64,000 bases of DNA from Rallus limicola (GCA_022605955.1 JAKCOZ010000643.1:39456-103455), one strand, 5' to 3'. Shown: positions 13,663 through 28,116, numbered from the stretch's first letter. The notes: a model not told the origin generated them from the letters alone. Numbers and translations are program-made.

Positions 13663-15444
13663 TTCTCGGCCCTAGCAGACTGCAGTTCAAAACATGCTAA
13701 ACGTCCAGCAATAACTCCCAAAGTAAAGAAGCGAGGCCTGAAAGGCCTAGCTTGTCTGAAACCTCCTAACAGGACACACCAGCAGACCCTGTCACTTTGG
13801 CTCTCAGCCTTTTCCTTTGCCTGGAAAGAGGGAACATGCCTGGAACCTCCTACGGTGCTTTTCTCGGCCCTAGCAGACTGCAGTTCAAAACATGCTAAAC
13901 GTCCAGCAATAACTCCCAAAGTAAAGAAGCTAGGCCTGAAAGGCATAGCTTGTCTGAAACCTCCTAACAGGACACACGAGCAGCCCCTGTCACTTTGGCT
14001 CTCAGCCTTTTCCTTTGCCTGGAAAGAGGGAACATGCCTGGAACCTCCTACGGTGCTTTTCTCGGCCCTAGCAGACTGCAGTTCAAAACATGCTAAACGT
14101 CCAGCAATAACTCCCAAAGTAAAGAAGCGAGGCCTGAAAGGCATAGCTTGTCTGAAACCTCCTAACAGGACACACGAGCAGACCCTGTCACTTTGGCTCT
14201 CAGCCTTTTCCTTTGCCTGGAAAGAGGGAACATGCCTGGAACCTCCTACGGTGCTTTTGTCGGCCCTAGCAGACTGCAGTTCAAAACATGCTAAACATCC
14301 AGCAATAACTCCCAAAGTAAAGAAGCGAGGCCTGAAAGGCATAGCTTGTCTGAAACCTCCTAACAGGACACACGAGCAGACCCTGTCACTTTGGCTCTCA
14401 GCCTTTTCCTTTGCCTGGAAAGAGGGAACATGCCTGGAACCTCCTACGGTGCTTTTCTCGGCCCTAGCAGACTGCAGATCAAAACATGCTAAACGTCCAG
14501 CAATAACTCCCAAAGTAAAGAAGCTAGGCCTGAAAGGCATAGCTTGTCTGAAACCTCCTAACAGGACACACGAGCAGACCCTGTCACTTTGGCTCTCAGC
14601 CTTTTCCTTTGCCTGGAAAGAGGGAACATGCCTGGAACCTCCTACGGTGCTTTTCTCGGCCCTAGCAGACTGCAGTTCAAAACATGCTAAACGTCCAGCA
14701 ATAACTCCCAAAGTAAAGAAGCTAGGCCTGAAAGGCATAGCTTGTCTGAAACCTCCTAACAGGACACACGAGCAGACCCTGTCACTTTGGCTCTCAGCCT
14801 TTTCCTTTGCCTGGAAAGAGGGAACATGCCTGGAACCTCCTACGGTGCTTTTCTCGGCCCTAGCAGACTGCAGTTCAAAACATGCTAAACGTCCAGCAAT
14901 AACTCCCAAAGTAAAGAAGCGAGGCCTGAAAGGCATAGCTTGTCTGAAACCTCCTAACAGGACACACGAGCAGACCCTGTCACTTTGGCTCTCAGCCTTT
15001 TCCTTTGCCTGGAAAGAGGGAACATGCCTGGAACCTCCTACAGTGCTTTTCTCGGCCCTAGCAGACTGCAGTTCAAAACATGCTAAACGTCCAGCAATAA
15101 CTCCCAAAGTAAAGAAGCGAGGCCTGAAAGGCATAGCTTGTCTGAAAACTCCTAACAGGACACACGAGCAGACCCTGTCACTTTGGCTCTCAGCCTTTTC
15201 CTTTGCCTGGAAAGAGGGAACATGCCTGGAACCTCCTACAGTGCTTTTCTCGGCCCTAGCAGACTGCAGTTCAAAACATGCTAAACGTCCAGCAATAACT
15301 CCCAAAGTAAAGAAGCGAGGCCTGAAAGGCATAGCTTGTCTGAAACCTCCTAACAGGACACACGAGCAGACCCTGTCACTTTGGCTCTCAGCCTTTTCCT
15401 TTGCCTGGAAAGAGGGAACATGCCTGGAACCTCCTACGGTGCTT
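13663..15444 (+). repeat. Fifteen-monomer-offset duplication, copy 1 (9 monomers)
   Basis: The order is: 85C+118C monomer, GCTAGG+124C, plain, 41A, 24A+GCTAGG, GCTAGG, CCTACA-ending, a monomer with the rare 100A change at 15148 that also ends CCTACA, then plain. The same nine-monomer order, including the rare 100A at 18118, recurs at 16633-18414, exactly 2970 bp downstream. This copy has one extra C-to-G change near its fourth monomer's start (TTTTGTCGG). Confidence 0.9.
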
Positions 15445-16632
15445 TTCTCGGCCCTAGCAGACTGCAGTTCAAAACATGCTAAACGTCCAGCAATAACTCC
15501 CAAAGTAAAGAAGCGAGGCCTGAAAGGCATAGCTTGTCTGAAACCTCCTAACAGGACACACGAGCAGACCCTGTCACTTTGGCTCTCAGCCTTTTCCTTT
15601 GCCTGGAAAGAGGGAACATGCCTGGAACCTCCTACGGTGCTTTTCTCGGCCCTAGCAGACTGCAGATCAAAACATGCTAAACGTCCAGCAATAACTCCCA
15701 AAGTAAAGAAGCTAGGCCTGAAAGGCATAGCTTGTCTGAAACCTCCTAACAGGACACACGAGCAGACCCTGTCACTTTGGCTCTCAGCCTTTTCCTTTGC
15801 CTGGAAAGAGGGAACATGCCTGGAACCTCCTACGGTGCTTTTCTCGGCCCTAGCAGACTGCAGTTCAAAACATGCTAAACGTCCAGCAATAACTCCCAAA
15901 GTAAAGAAGCGAGGCCTGAAAGGCATAGCTTGTCTGAAACCTCCTAACAGGACACACGAGCAGACCCTGTCACTTTGGCTCTCAGCCTTTTCCTTTGCCT
16001 GGAAAGAGGGAACATGCCTGGAACCTCCTACGGTGCTTTTCTCGGCCCTAGCAAACTGCAGATCAAAACATGCTAAACGTCCAGCAATAACTCCCAAAGT
16101 AAAGAAGCTAGGCATGAAAGGCATAGCTTGTCTGAAACCTCCTAACAGGACACACGAGCAGACCCTGTCACTTTGGCTCTCAGCCTTTTCCTTTGCCTGG
16201 AAAGAGGGAACATGCCTGGAACCTCCTACGGTGCTTTTCTCGGCCCTAGCAGACTGCAGTTCAAAACATGCTAAACGTCCAGCAATAACTCCCAAAGTAA
16301 AGAAGCTAGGCCTGAAAGGCATAGCTTGTCTGAAACCTCCTAACAGGACACACGAGCAGACCCTGTCACTTTGGCTCTCAGCCTTTTCCTTTGCCTGGAA
16401 AGAGGGAACATGCCTGGAACCTCCTACGGTGCTTTTCTCGGCCCTAGCAGACTGCAGTTCAAAACATGCTAAACGTCCAGCAATAACTCCCAAAGTAAAG
16501 AAGCGAGGCCTGAAAGGCATAGCTTGTCTGAAACCTCCTAACAGGACACACGAGCAGACCCTGTCACTTTGGCTCTCAGCCTTTTCCTTTGCCTGGAAAG
16601 AGGGAACATGCCTGGAACCTCCTACGGTGCTT

Positions 16633-18414
16633 TTCTCGGCCCTAGCAGACTGCAGTTCAAAACATGCTAAACGTCCAGCAATAACTCCCAAAGTAAAGAA
16701 GCGAGGCCTGAAAGGCCTAGCTTGTCTGAAACCTCCTAACAGGACACACCAGCAGACCCTGTCACTTTGGCTCTCAGCCTTTTCCTTTGCCTGGAAAGAG
16801 GGAACATGCCTGGAACCTCCTACGGTGCTTTTCTCGGCCCTAGCAGACTGCAGTTCAAAACATGCTAAACGTCCAGCAATAACTCCCAAAGTAAAGAAGC
16901 TAGGCCTGAAAGGCATAGCTTGTCTGAAACCTCCTAACAGGACACACGAGCAGCCCCTGTCACTTTGGCTCTCAGCCTTTTCCTTTGCCTGGAAAGAGGG
17001 AACATGCCTGGAACCTCCTACGGTGCTTTTCTCGGCCCTAGCAGACTGCAGTTCAAAACATGCTAAACGTCCAGCAATAACTCCCAAAGTAAAGAAGCGA
17101 GGCCTGAAAGGCATAGCTTGTCTGAAACCTCCTAACAGGACACACGAGCAGACCCTGTCACTTTGGCTCTCAGCCTTTTCCTTTGCCTGGAAAGAGGGAA
17201 CATGCCTGGAACCTCCTACGGTGCTTTTCTCGGCCCTAGCAGACTGCAGTTCAAAACATGCTAAACATCCAGCAATAACTCCCAAAGTAAAGAAGCGAGG
17301 CCTGAAAGGCATAGCTTGTCTGAAACCTCCTAACAGGACACACGAGCAGACCCTGTCACTTTGGCTCTCAGCCTTTTCCTTTGCCTGGAAAGAGGGAACA
17401 TGCCTGGAACCTCCTACGGTGCTTTTCTCGGCCCTAGCAGACTGCAGATCAAAACATGCTAAACGTCCAGCAATAACTCCCAAAGTAAAGAAGCTAGGCC
17501 TGAAAGGCATAGCTTGTCTGAAACCTCCTAACAGGACACACGAGCAGACCCTGTCACTTTGGCTCTCAGCCTTTTCCTTTGCCTGGAAAGAGGGAACATG
17601 CCTGGAACCTCCTACGGTGCTTTTCTCGGCCCTAGCAGACTGCAGTTCAAAACATGCTAAACGTCCAGCAATAACTCCCAAAGTAAAGAAGCTAGGCCTG
17701 AAAGGCATAGCTTGTCTGAAACCTCCTAACAGGACACACGAGCAGACCCTGTCACTTTGGCTCTCAGCCTTTTCCTTTGCCTGGAAAGAGGGAACATGCC
17801 TGGAACCTCCTACGGTGCTTTTCTCGGCCCTAGCAGACTGCAGTTCAAAACATGCTAAACGTCCAGCAATAACTCCCAAAGTAAAGAAGCGAGGCCTGAA
17901 AGGCATAGCTTGTCTGAAACCTCCTAACAGGACACACGAGCAGACCCTGTCACTTTGGCTCTCAGCCTTTTCCTTTGCCTGGAAAGAGGGAACATGCCTG
18001 GAACCTCCTACAGTGCTTTTCTCGGCCCTAGCAGACTGCAGTTCAAAACATGCTAAACGTCCAGCAATAACTCCCAAAGTAAAGAAGCGAGGCCTGAAAG
18101 GCATAGCTTGTCTGAAAACTCCTAACAGGACACACGAGCAGACCCTGTCACTTTGGCTCTCAGCCTTTTCCTTTGCCTGGAAAGAGGGAACATGCCTGGA
18201 ACCTCCTACAGTGCTTTTCTCGGCCCTAGCAGACTGCAGTTCAAAACATGCTAAACGTCCAGCAATAACTCCCAAAGTAAAGAAGCGAGGCCTGAAAGGC
18301 ATAGCTTGTCTGAAACCTCCTAACAGGACACACGAGCAGACCCTGTCACTTTGGCTCTCAGCCTTTTCCTTTGCCTGGAAAGAGGGAACATGCCTGGAAC
18401 CTCCTACGGTGCTT
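16633..18414 (+). repeat. Fifteen-monomer-offset duplication, copy 2
   Basis: Second copy of the block at 13663-15444, with all listed marker variants in the same order at an offset of 2970 bp. It lacks the TTTTGTCGG change present in copy 1. A shorter relative (first five monomers) is at 8713-9702, 25 monomers upstream of copy 1. Confidence 0.9.
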
Positions 18415-21400
18415 TTCTCGGCCCTAGCAGACTGCAGTTCAAAACATGCTAAACGTCCAGCAATAACTCCCAAAGTAAAGAAGCGAGGCCTGAAAGGCAT
18501 AGATTGTCTGAAACCTCCTAACAGGACACACCAGCAGACCCTGTCACTTTGGCTCTCAGCCTTTTCCTTTGCCTGGAAAGAGGGAATATGCCTGGAACCT
18601 CCTACGGTGCTTTTCTCGGCCCTAGCAGACTGCAGTTCAAAACATGCTAAACGTCCAGCAATAACTCCCAAAGTAAAGAAGCTAGGCCTGAAAGGCATAG
18701 CTTGTCTGAAACCTCCTAACAGGACACACGAGCAGCCCCTGTCACTTTGGCTCTCAGCCTTTTCCTTTGCCTGGAAAGAGGGAACATGCCTGGAACCTCC
18801 TACGGTGCTTTTCTCGGCCCTAGCAGACTGCAGTTCAAAACATGCTAAACGTCCAGCAATAACTCCCAAAGTAAAGAAGCGAGGCCTGAAAGGCATAGCT
18901 TGTCTGAAACCTCCTAACAGGACACACGAGCAGACCCTGTCACTTTGGCTCTCAGCCTTTTCCTTTGCCTGGAAAGAGGGAACATGCCTGGAACCTCCTA
19001 CGGTGCTTTTCTCGGCCCTAGCAGACTGCAGATCAAAACATGCTAAACGTCCAGCAATAACTCCCAAAGTAAAGAAGCTAGGCCTGAAAGGCATAGCTTG
19101 TCTGAAACCTCCTAACAGGACACACGAGCAGACCCTGTCACTTTGGCTCTCAGCCTTTTCCTTTGCCTGGAAAGAGGGAACATGCCTGGAACCTCCTACG
19201 GTGCTTTTCTCGGCCCTAGCAGACTGCAGTTCAAAACATGCTAAACGTCCAGCAATAACTCCCAAAGTAAAGAAGCGAGGCCTGAAAGGCATAGCTTGTC
19301 TGAAACCTCCTAACAGGACACACGAGCAGACCCTGTCACTTTGGCTCTCAGCCTTTTCCTTTGCCTGGAAAGAGGGAACATGCCTGGAACCTCCTACGGT
19401 GCTTTTCTCGGCCCTAGCAAACTGCAGTTCAAAACATGCTAAACGTCCAGCAATAACTCCCAAAGTAAAGAAGCTAGGCCTGAAAGGCATAGCTTGTCTG
19501 AAACCTCCTAACAGGACACACGAGCAGACCCTGTCACTTTGGCTCTCAGCCTTTTCCTTTGCCTGGAAAGAGGGAACATGCCTGGAACCTCCTACGGTGC
19601 TTTTCTCGGCCCTAGCAGACTGCAGTTCAAAACATGCTAAACGTCCAGCAATAACTCCCAAAGTAAAGAAGCTAGGCCTGAAAGGCATAGCTTGTCTGAA
19701 ACCTCCTAACAGGACACACGAGCAGACCCTGTCACTTTGGCTCTCAGCCTTTTCCTTTGCCTGGAAAGAGGGAACATGCCTGGAACCTCCTACGGTGCTT
19801 TTCTCGGCCCTAGCAGACTGCAGTTCAAAACATGCTAAACGTCCAGCAATAACTCCCAAAGTAAAGAAGCTAGGCCTGAAAGGCATAGCTTGTCTGAAAC
19901 CTCCTAACAGGACACACGAGCAGACCCTGTCACTTTGGCTCTCAGCCTTTTCCTTTGCCTGGAAAGAGGGAACATGCCTGGAACCTCCTACAGTGCTTTT
20001 CTCGGCCCTAGCAGACTGCAGTTCAAAACATGCTAAACGTCCAGCAATAACTCCCAAAGTAAAGAAGCGAGGCCTGAAAGGCATAGCTTGTCTGAAACTT
20101 CCTAACAGGACACACGAGCAGCCCCTGTCACTTTGGCTCTCAGCCTTTTCCTTTGCCTGGAAAGAGGGAACATGCCTGGAACCTCCTACGGTGCTTTTCT
20201 CGGCCCTAGCAGACTGCAGTTCAAAACATGCTAAACGTCCAGCAATAACTCCCAAAGTAAAGAAGCGAGGCCTGAAAGGCCTAGCTTGTCTGAAACCTCC
20301 TAACAGGACACACGAGCAGACCCTGTCACTTTGGCTCTCAGCCTTTTCCTTTGCCTGGAAAGAGGGAACATGCCTGGAACCTCCTACAGTGCTTTTCTCG
20401 GCCCTAGCAGACTGCAGTTCAAAACATGCTAAACGTCCAGCAATAACTCCCAAAGTAAAGAAGCGAGGCCTGAAAGGCATAGCTTGTCTGAAACCTCCTA
20501 ACAGGACACACGAGCAGACCCTGTCACTTTGGCTCTCAGCCTTTTCCTTTGCCTGGAAAGATGGAACATGCCTGGAACCTCCTACAGTGCTTTTCTCGGC
20601 CCTAGCAGACTGCAGTTCAAAACATGCTAAACGTCCAGCAATAACTCCCAAAGTAAAGAAGCGAGGCCTGAAAGGCATAGCTTGTCTGAAACCTCCTAAC
20701 AGGACACACGAGCAGACCCTGTCACTTTGGCTCTCAGCCTTTTCCTTTGCCTGGAAAGAGGGAACATGCCTGGAACCTCCTACGGTGCTTTTCTCGGCCC
20801 TAGCAGACTGCAGTTCAAAACATGCTAAACGTCCAGCAATAACTCCCAAAGTAAAGAAGCGAGGCCTGAAAGGCATAGATTGTCTGAAACCTCCTAACAG
20901 GACACACCAGCAGACCCTGTCACTTTGGCTCTCAGCCTTTTCCTTTGCCTGGAAAGAGGGAATATGCCTGGAACCTCCTACGGTGCTTTTCTCGGCCCTA
21001 GCAGACTGCAGTTCAAAACATGCTAAACGTCCAGCAATAACTCCCAAAGTAAAGAAGCTAGGCCTGAAAGGCATAGCTTGTCTGAAACCTCCTAACAGGA
21101 CACACGAGCAGCCCCTGTCACTTTGGCTCTCAGCCTTTTCCTTTGCCTGGAAAGAGGGAACATGCCTGGAACCTCCTACGGTGCTTTTCTCGGCCCTAGC
21201 AGACTGCAGTTCAAAACATGCTAAACGTCCAGCAATAACTCCCAAAGTAAAGAAGCGAGGCCTGAAAGGCATAGCTTGTCTGAAACCTCCTAACAGGACA
21301 CACGAGCAGACCCTGTCACTTTGGCTCTCAGCCTTTTCCTTTGCCTGGAAAGAGGGAACATGCCTGGAACCTCCTACGGTGCTTTTCTCGGCCCTAGCAG

Positions 21401-21582
21401 ACTGCAGATCAAAACATGCTAAACGTCCAGCAATAACTCCCAAAGTAAAGAAGCTAGGCCTGAAAGGCATAGCTTGTCTGAAACCTCCTAACAGGACACA
21501 CGAGCAGACCCTGTCACTTTGGCTCTCAGCCTTTTCCTTTGCCTGGAAAGAGGGAACATGCCTGGAACCTCCTACGGTGCTT
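18415..21582 (+). repeat. Twelve-monomer (2376-bp) duplication
   Basis: The four-monomer run at 18415-19206 recurs at 20791-21582. It reads: a monomer with 89A, 118C and 173T; GCTAGG+124C; plain; 24A+GCTAGG. A third instance of its first three monomers begins at 24949. Monomers with a GCAAAC change (16A) at 16039, 19405 and 21781, and with a GGCATG change at 16039 and 21583, are scattered through the same interval, consistent with reshuffling of one local pool. Confidence 0.8.
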
Positions 21583-23166
21583 TTCTCGGCCCTAGCAGAC
21601 TGCAGTTCAAAACATGCTAAACGTCCAGCAATAACTCCCAAAGTAAAGAAGCTAGGCATGAAAGGCATAGCTTGTCTGAAACCTCCTAACAGGACACACG
21701 AGCAGACCCTGTCACTTTGGCTCTCAGCCTTTTCCTTTGCCTGGAAAGAGGGAACATGCCTGGAACCTCCTACGGTGCTTTTCTCGGCCCTAGCAAACTG
21801 CAGATCAAAACATGCTAAACGTCCAGCAATAACTCCCAAAGTAAAGAAGCTAGGCCTGAAAGGCATAGCTTGTCTGAAACCTCCTAACAGGACACACGAG
21901 CAGACCCTGTCACTTTGGCTCTCAGCCTTTTCCTTTGCCTGGAAAGAGGGAACATGCCTGGAACCTCCTACGGTGCTTTTCTCGGCCCTAGCAGACTGCA
22001 GTTCAAAACATGCTAAACGTCCAGCAATAACTCCCAAAGTAAAGAAGCTAGGCCTGAAAGGCATAGCTTGTCTGAAACCTCCTAACAGGACACACGAGCA
22101 GACCCTGTCACTTTGGCTCTCAGCCTTTTCCTTTGCCTGGAAAGAGGGAACATGCCTGGAACCTCCTACGGTGCTTTTCTCGGCCCTAGCAGACTGCAGT
22201 TCAAAACATGCTAAACGTCCAGCAATAACTCCCAAAGTAAAGAAGCGAGGCCTGAAAGGCATAGCTTGTCTGAAACCTCCTAACAGGACACACGAGCAGA
22301 CCCTGTCACTTTGGCTCTCAGCCTTTTCCTTTGCCTGGAAAGAGGGAACATGCCTGGAACCTCCTACAGTGCTTTTCTCGGCCCTAGCAGACTGCAGTTC
22401 AAAACATGCTAAACGTCCAGCAATAACTCCCAAAGTAAAGAAGCGAGGCCTGAAAGGCATAGCTTGTCTGAAACCTCCTAACAGGACACACGAGCAGACC
22501 CTGTCACTTTGGCTCTCAGCCTTTTCCTTTGCCTGGAAAGAGGGAACATGCCTGGAACCTCCTACGGTGCTTTTCTCGGCCCTAGCAGACTGCAGATCAA
22601 AACATGCTAAACGTCCAGCAATAACTCCCAAAGTAAAGAAGCTAGGCCTGAAAGGCATAGCTTGTCTGAAACCTCCTAACAGGACACACGAGCAGCCCCT
22701 GTCACTTTGGCTCTCAGCCTTTTCCTTTGCCTGGAAAGAGGGAACATGCCTGGAACCTCCTACGGTGCTTTTCTCGGCCCTAGCAGACTGCAGTTCAAAA
22801 CATGCTAAACGTCCAGCAATAACTCCCAAAGTAAAGAAGCTAGGCCTGAAAGGCATAGCTTGTCTGAAACCTCCTAACAGGACACACGAGCAGACCCTGT
22901 CACTTTGGCTCTCAGCCTTTTCCTTTGCCTGGAAAGAGGGAACATGCCTGGAACCTCCTACGGTGCTTTTCTCGGCCCTAGCAGACTGCAGTTCAAAACA
23001 TGCTAAACGTCCAGCAATAACTCCCAAAGTAAAGAAGCGAGGCCTGAAAGGCATAGCTTGTCTGAAACCTCCTAACAGGACACACGAGCAGACCCTGTCA
23101 CTTTGGCTCTCAGCCTTTTCCTTTGCCTGGAAAGAGGGAACATGCCTGGAACCTCCTACGGTGCTT

Positions 23167-24156
23167 TTCTCGGCCCTAGCAGACTGCAGTTCAAAACATG
23201 CTAAACGTCCAGCAATAACTCCCAAAGTAAAGAAGCGAGGCCTGAAAGGCATAGCTTGTCTGAAACCTCCTAACAGGACACACCAGCAGACCTTGTCACT
23301 TTGGCTCTCAGCCTTTTCCTTTGCCTGGAAAGAGGGAATATGCCTGGAACCTCCTACGGTGCTTTTCTCGGCCCTAGCAGACTGCAGTTCAAAACATGCT
23401 AAACGTCCAGCAATAACTCCCAAAGTAAAGAAGCTAGGCCTGAAAGGCATAGCTTGTCTGAAACCTCCTAACAGGACACACGAGCAGCCCCTGTCACTTT
23501 GGCTCTCAGCCTTTTCCTTTGCCTGGAAAGAGGGAACATGCCTGGAACCTCCTACGGTGCTTTTCTCGGCCCTAGCAGACTGCAGTTCAAAACATGCTAA
23601 ACGTCCAGCAATAACTCCCAAAGTAAAGAAGCGAGGCCTGAAAGGCATAGCTTGTCTGAAACCTCCTAACAGGACACACGAGCAGACCCTGTCACTTTGG
23701 CTCTCAGCCTTTTCCTTTGCCTGGAAAGAGGGAACATGCCTGGAACCTCCTACAGTGCTTTTCTCGGCCCTAGCAGACTGCAGTTCAAAACATGCTAAAC
23801 GTCCAGCAATAACTCCCAAAGTAAAGAAGCGAGGCCTGAAAGGCATAGCTTGTCTGAAACCTCCTAACAGGACACACGAGCAGACCCTGTCACTTTGGCT
23901 CTCAGCCTTTTCCTTTGCCTGGAAAGAGGGAACATGCCTGGAACCTCCTACAGTGCTTTTCTCGGCCCTAGCATACTGCAGTTCAAAACATGCTAAACGT
24001 CCAGCAATAACTCCCAAAGTAAAGAAGCGAGGCCTGAAAGGCATAGCTTGTCTGAAACCTCCTAACAGGACACACGAGCAGACCCTGTCACTTTGGCTCT
24101 CAGCCTTTTCCTTTGCCTGGAAAGAGGGAACATGCCTGGAACCTCCTACGGTGCTT
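23167..24156 (+). repeat. 25-monomer-offset duplication, copy 1
   Basis: Five monomers: one with 118C, 173T and a silent C-to-T (CCTTGTC); GCTAGG+124C; two ending CCTACA; and one with the rare GCATAC change at 23974. The same series with the same rare changes recurs at 28117-29106, exactly 4950 bp downstream. Confidence 0.9.
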
Positions 24157-27100
24157 TTCTCGGCCCTAGCAGACTGCAGTTCAAAACATGCTAAACGTCC
24201 AGCAATAACTCCCAAAGTAAAGAAGCGAGGCCTGAAAGGCATAGCTTGTCTGAAACCTCCTAACAGGACACACGAGCAGACCCTGTCACTTTGGCTCTCA
24301 GCCTTTTCCTTTGCCTGGAAAGAGGGAATATGCCTGGAACCTCCTACGGTGCTTTTCTCGGCCCTAGCAGACTGCAGTTCAAAACATGCTAAACGTCCAG
24401 CAATAACTCCCAAAGTAAAGAAGCGAGGCCTGAAAGGCATAGCTTGTCTGAAACCTCCTAACAGGACACACGAGCAGACCCTGTCACTTTGGCTCTCAGC
24501 CTTTTCCTTTGCCTGGAAAGAGGGAACATGCCTGGAACCTCCTACGGTGCTTTTCTCGGCCCTAGCAGACTGCAGTTCAAAACATGCTAAACGTCCAGCA
24601 ATAACTCCCAAAGTAAAGAAGCGAGGCCTGAAAGGCATAGCTTGTCTGAAACCTCCTAACAGGACACACGAGCAGACCCTGTCACTTTGGCTCTCAGCCT
24701 TTTCCTTTGCCTGGAAAGAGGGAACATGCCTGGAACCTCCTACGGTGCTTTTCTCGGCCCTAGCAGACTGCAGATCAAAACATGCTAAACGTCCAGCAAT
24801 AACTCCCAAAGTAAAGAAGCTAGGCCTGAAAGGCATAGCTTGTCTGAAACCTCCTAACAGGACACACGAGCAGACCCTGTCACTTTGGCTCTCAGCCTTT
24901 TCCTTTGCCTGGAAAGAGGGAACATGCCTGGAACCTCCTACGGTGCTTTTCTCGGCCCTAGCAGACTGCAGTTCAAAACATGCTAAACGTCCAGCAATAA
25001 CTCCCAAAGTAAAGAAGCGAGGCCTGAAAGGCATAGATTGTCTGAAACCTCCTAACAGGACACACCAGCAGACCCTGTCACTTTGGCTCTCAGCCTTTTC
25101 CTTTGCCTGGAAAGAGGGAATATGCCTGGAACCTCCTACGGTGCTTTTCTCGGCCCTAGCAGACTGCAGTTCAAAACATGCTAAACGTCCAGCAATAACT
25201 CCCAAAGTAAAGAAGCTAGGCCTGAAAGGCATAGCTTGTCTGAAACCTCCTAACAGGACACACGAGCAGCCCCTGTCACTTTGGCTCTCAGCCTTTTCCT
25301 TTGCCTGGAAAGAGGGAACATGCCTGGAACCTCCTACGGTGCTTTTCTCGGCCCTAGCAGACTGCAGTTCAAAACATGCTAAACGTCCAGCAATAACTCC
25401 CAAAGTAAAGAAGCGAGGCCTGAAAGGCATAGCTTGTCTGAAACCTCCTAACAGGACACACGAGCAGACCCTGTCACTTTGGCTCTCAGCCTTTTCCTTT
25501 GCCTGGAAAGAGGGAACATGCCTGGAACCTCCTACGGTGCTTTTCTCGGCCCTAGCAGACTGCAGTTCAAAACATGCTAAACGTCCAGCAATAACTCCCA
25601 AAGTAAAGAAGCGAGGCCTGAAAGGCATAGCTTGTCTGAAACCTCCTAACAGGACACACGAGCAGACCCTGTCACTTTGGCTCTCAGCCTTTTCCTTTGC
25701 CTGGAAAGAGGGAACATGCCTGGAACCTCCTACGGTGCTTTTCTCGGCCCTAGCAGACTGCAGTTCAAAACATGCTAAACGTCCAGCAATAACTCCCAAA
25801 GTAAAGAAGCGAGGCCTGAAAGGCATAGCTTGTCTGAAACCTCCTAACAGGACACACGAGCAGACCCTGTCACTTTGGCTCTCAGCCTTTTCCTTTGCCT
25901 GGAAAGAGGGAACATGCCTGGAACCTCCTACGGTGCTTTTCTCGGCCCTAGCAGACTGCAGTTCAAAACATGCTAAACGTCCAGCAATAACTCCCAAAGT
26001 AAAGAAGCGAGGCCTGAAAGGCATAGCTTGTCTGAAACCTCCTAACAGGACACACGAGCAGACCCTGTCACTTTGGCTCTCAGCCTTTTCCTTTGCCTGG
26101 AAAGAGGGAACATGCCTGGAACCTCCTACGGTGCTTTTCTCGGCCCTAGCAGACTGCAGTTCAAAACATGCTAAACGTCCAGCAATAACTCCCAAAGTAA
26201 AGAAGCTAGGCCTGAAAGGCATAGCTTGTCTGAAACCTCCTAACAGGACACACGAGCAGACCCTGTCACTTTGGCTCTCAGCCTTTTCCTTTGCCTGGAA
26301 AGAGGGAACATGCCTGGAACCTCCTACGGTGCTTTTCTCGGCCCTAGCAGACTGCAGTTCAAAACATGCTAAACGTCCAGCAATAACTCCCAAAGTAAAG
26401 AAGCGAGGCCTGAAAGGCATAGCTTGTCTGAAACCTCCTAACAGGACACACGAGCAGACCCTGTCACTTTGGCTCTCAGCCTTTTCCTTTGCCTGGAAAG
26501 AGGGAACATGCCTGGAACCTCCTACGGTGCTTTTCTCGGCCCTAGCAGACTGCAGTTCAAAACATGCTAAACGTCCAGCAATAACTCCCAAAGTAAAGAA
26601 GCGAGGCCTGAAAGGCATAGCTTGTCTGAAACCTCCTAACAGGACACACGAGCAGCCCCTGTCACTTTGGCTCTCAGCCTTTTCCTTTGCCTGGAAAGAG
26701 GGAACATGCCTGGAACCTCCTACGGTGCTTTTCTCGGCCCTAGCAGACTGCAGTTCAAAACATGCTAAACGTCCAGCAATAACTCCCAAAGTAAAGAAGC
26801 GAGGCCTGAAAGGCATAGCTTGTCTGAAACCTCCTAACAGGACACACGAGCAGACCCTGTCACTTTGGCTCTCAGCCTTTTCCTTTGCCTGGAAAGAGGG
26901 AACATGCCTGGAACCTCCTACGGTGCTTTTCTCGGCCCTAGCAGACTGCAGTTCAAAACATGCTAAACGTCCAGCAATAACTCCCAAAGTAAAGAAGCGA
27001 GGCCTGAAAGGCATAGCTTGTCTGAAACCTCCTAACAGGACACACGAGCAGACCCTGTCACTTTGGCTCTCAGCCTTTTCCTTTGCCTGGAAAGAGGGAA

Positions 27101-28116
27101 CATGCCTGGAACCTCCTACGGTGCTTTTCTCGGCCCTAGCAGACTGCAGTTCAAAACATGCTAAACGTCCAGCAATAACTCCCAAAGTAAAGAAGCGAGG
27201 CCTGAAAGGCATAGCTTGTCTGAAACCTCCTAACAGGACACACGAGCAGACCCTGTCACTTTGGCTCTCAGCCTTTTCCTTTGCCTGGAAAGAGGGAACA
27301 TGCCTGGAACCTCCTACGGTGCTTTTCTCGGCCCTAGCAGACTGCAGTTCAAAACATGCTAAACGTCCAGCAATAACTCCCAAAGTAAAGAAGCGAGGCC
27401 TGAAAGGCATAGCTTGTCTGAAACCTCCTAACAGGACACACGAGCAGACCCTGTCACTTTGGCTCTCAGCCTTTTCCTTTGCCTGGAAAGAGGGAACATG
27501 CCTGGAACCTCCTACGGTGCTTTTCTCGGCCCTAGCAGACTGCAGTTCAAAACATGCTAAACGTCCAGCAATAACTCCCAAAGTAAAGAAGCTAGGCCTG
27601 AAAGGCATAGCTTGTCTGAAACCTCCTAACAGGACACACGAGCAGACCCTGTCACTTTGGCTCTCAGCCTTTTCCTTTGCCTGGAAAGAGGGAACATGCC
27701 TGGAACCTCCTACGGTGCTTTTCTCGGCCCTAGCAGACTGCAGTTCAAAACATGCTAAACGTCCAGCAATAACTCCCAAAGTAAAGAAGCGAGGCCTGAA
27801 AGGCATAGCTTGTCTGAAACCTCCTAACAGGACACACGAGCAGACCCTGTCACTTTGGCTCTCAGCCTTTTCCTTTGCCTGGAAAGAGGGAACATGCCTG
27901 GAACCTCCTACGGTGCTTTTCTCGGCCCTAGCAGACTGCAGTTCAAAACATGCTAAACGTCCAGCAATAACTCCCAAAGTAAAGAAGCGAGGCCTGAAAG
28001 GCATAGCTTGTCTGAAACCTCCTAACAGGACACACGAGCAGACCCTGTCACTTTGGCTCTCAGCCTTTTCCTTTGCCTGGAAAGAGGGAACATGCCTGGA
28101 ACCTCCTACGGTGCTT

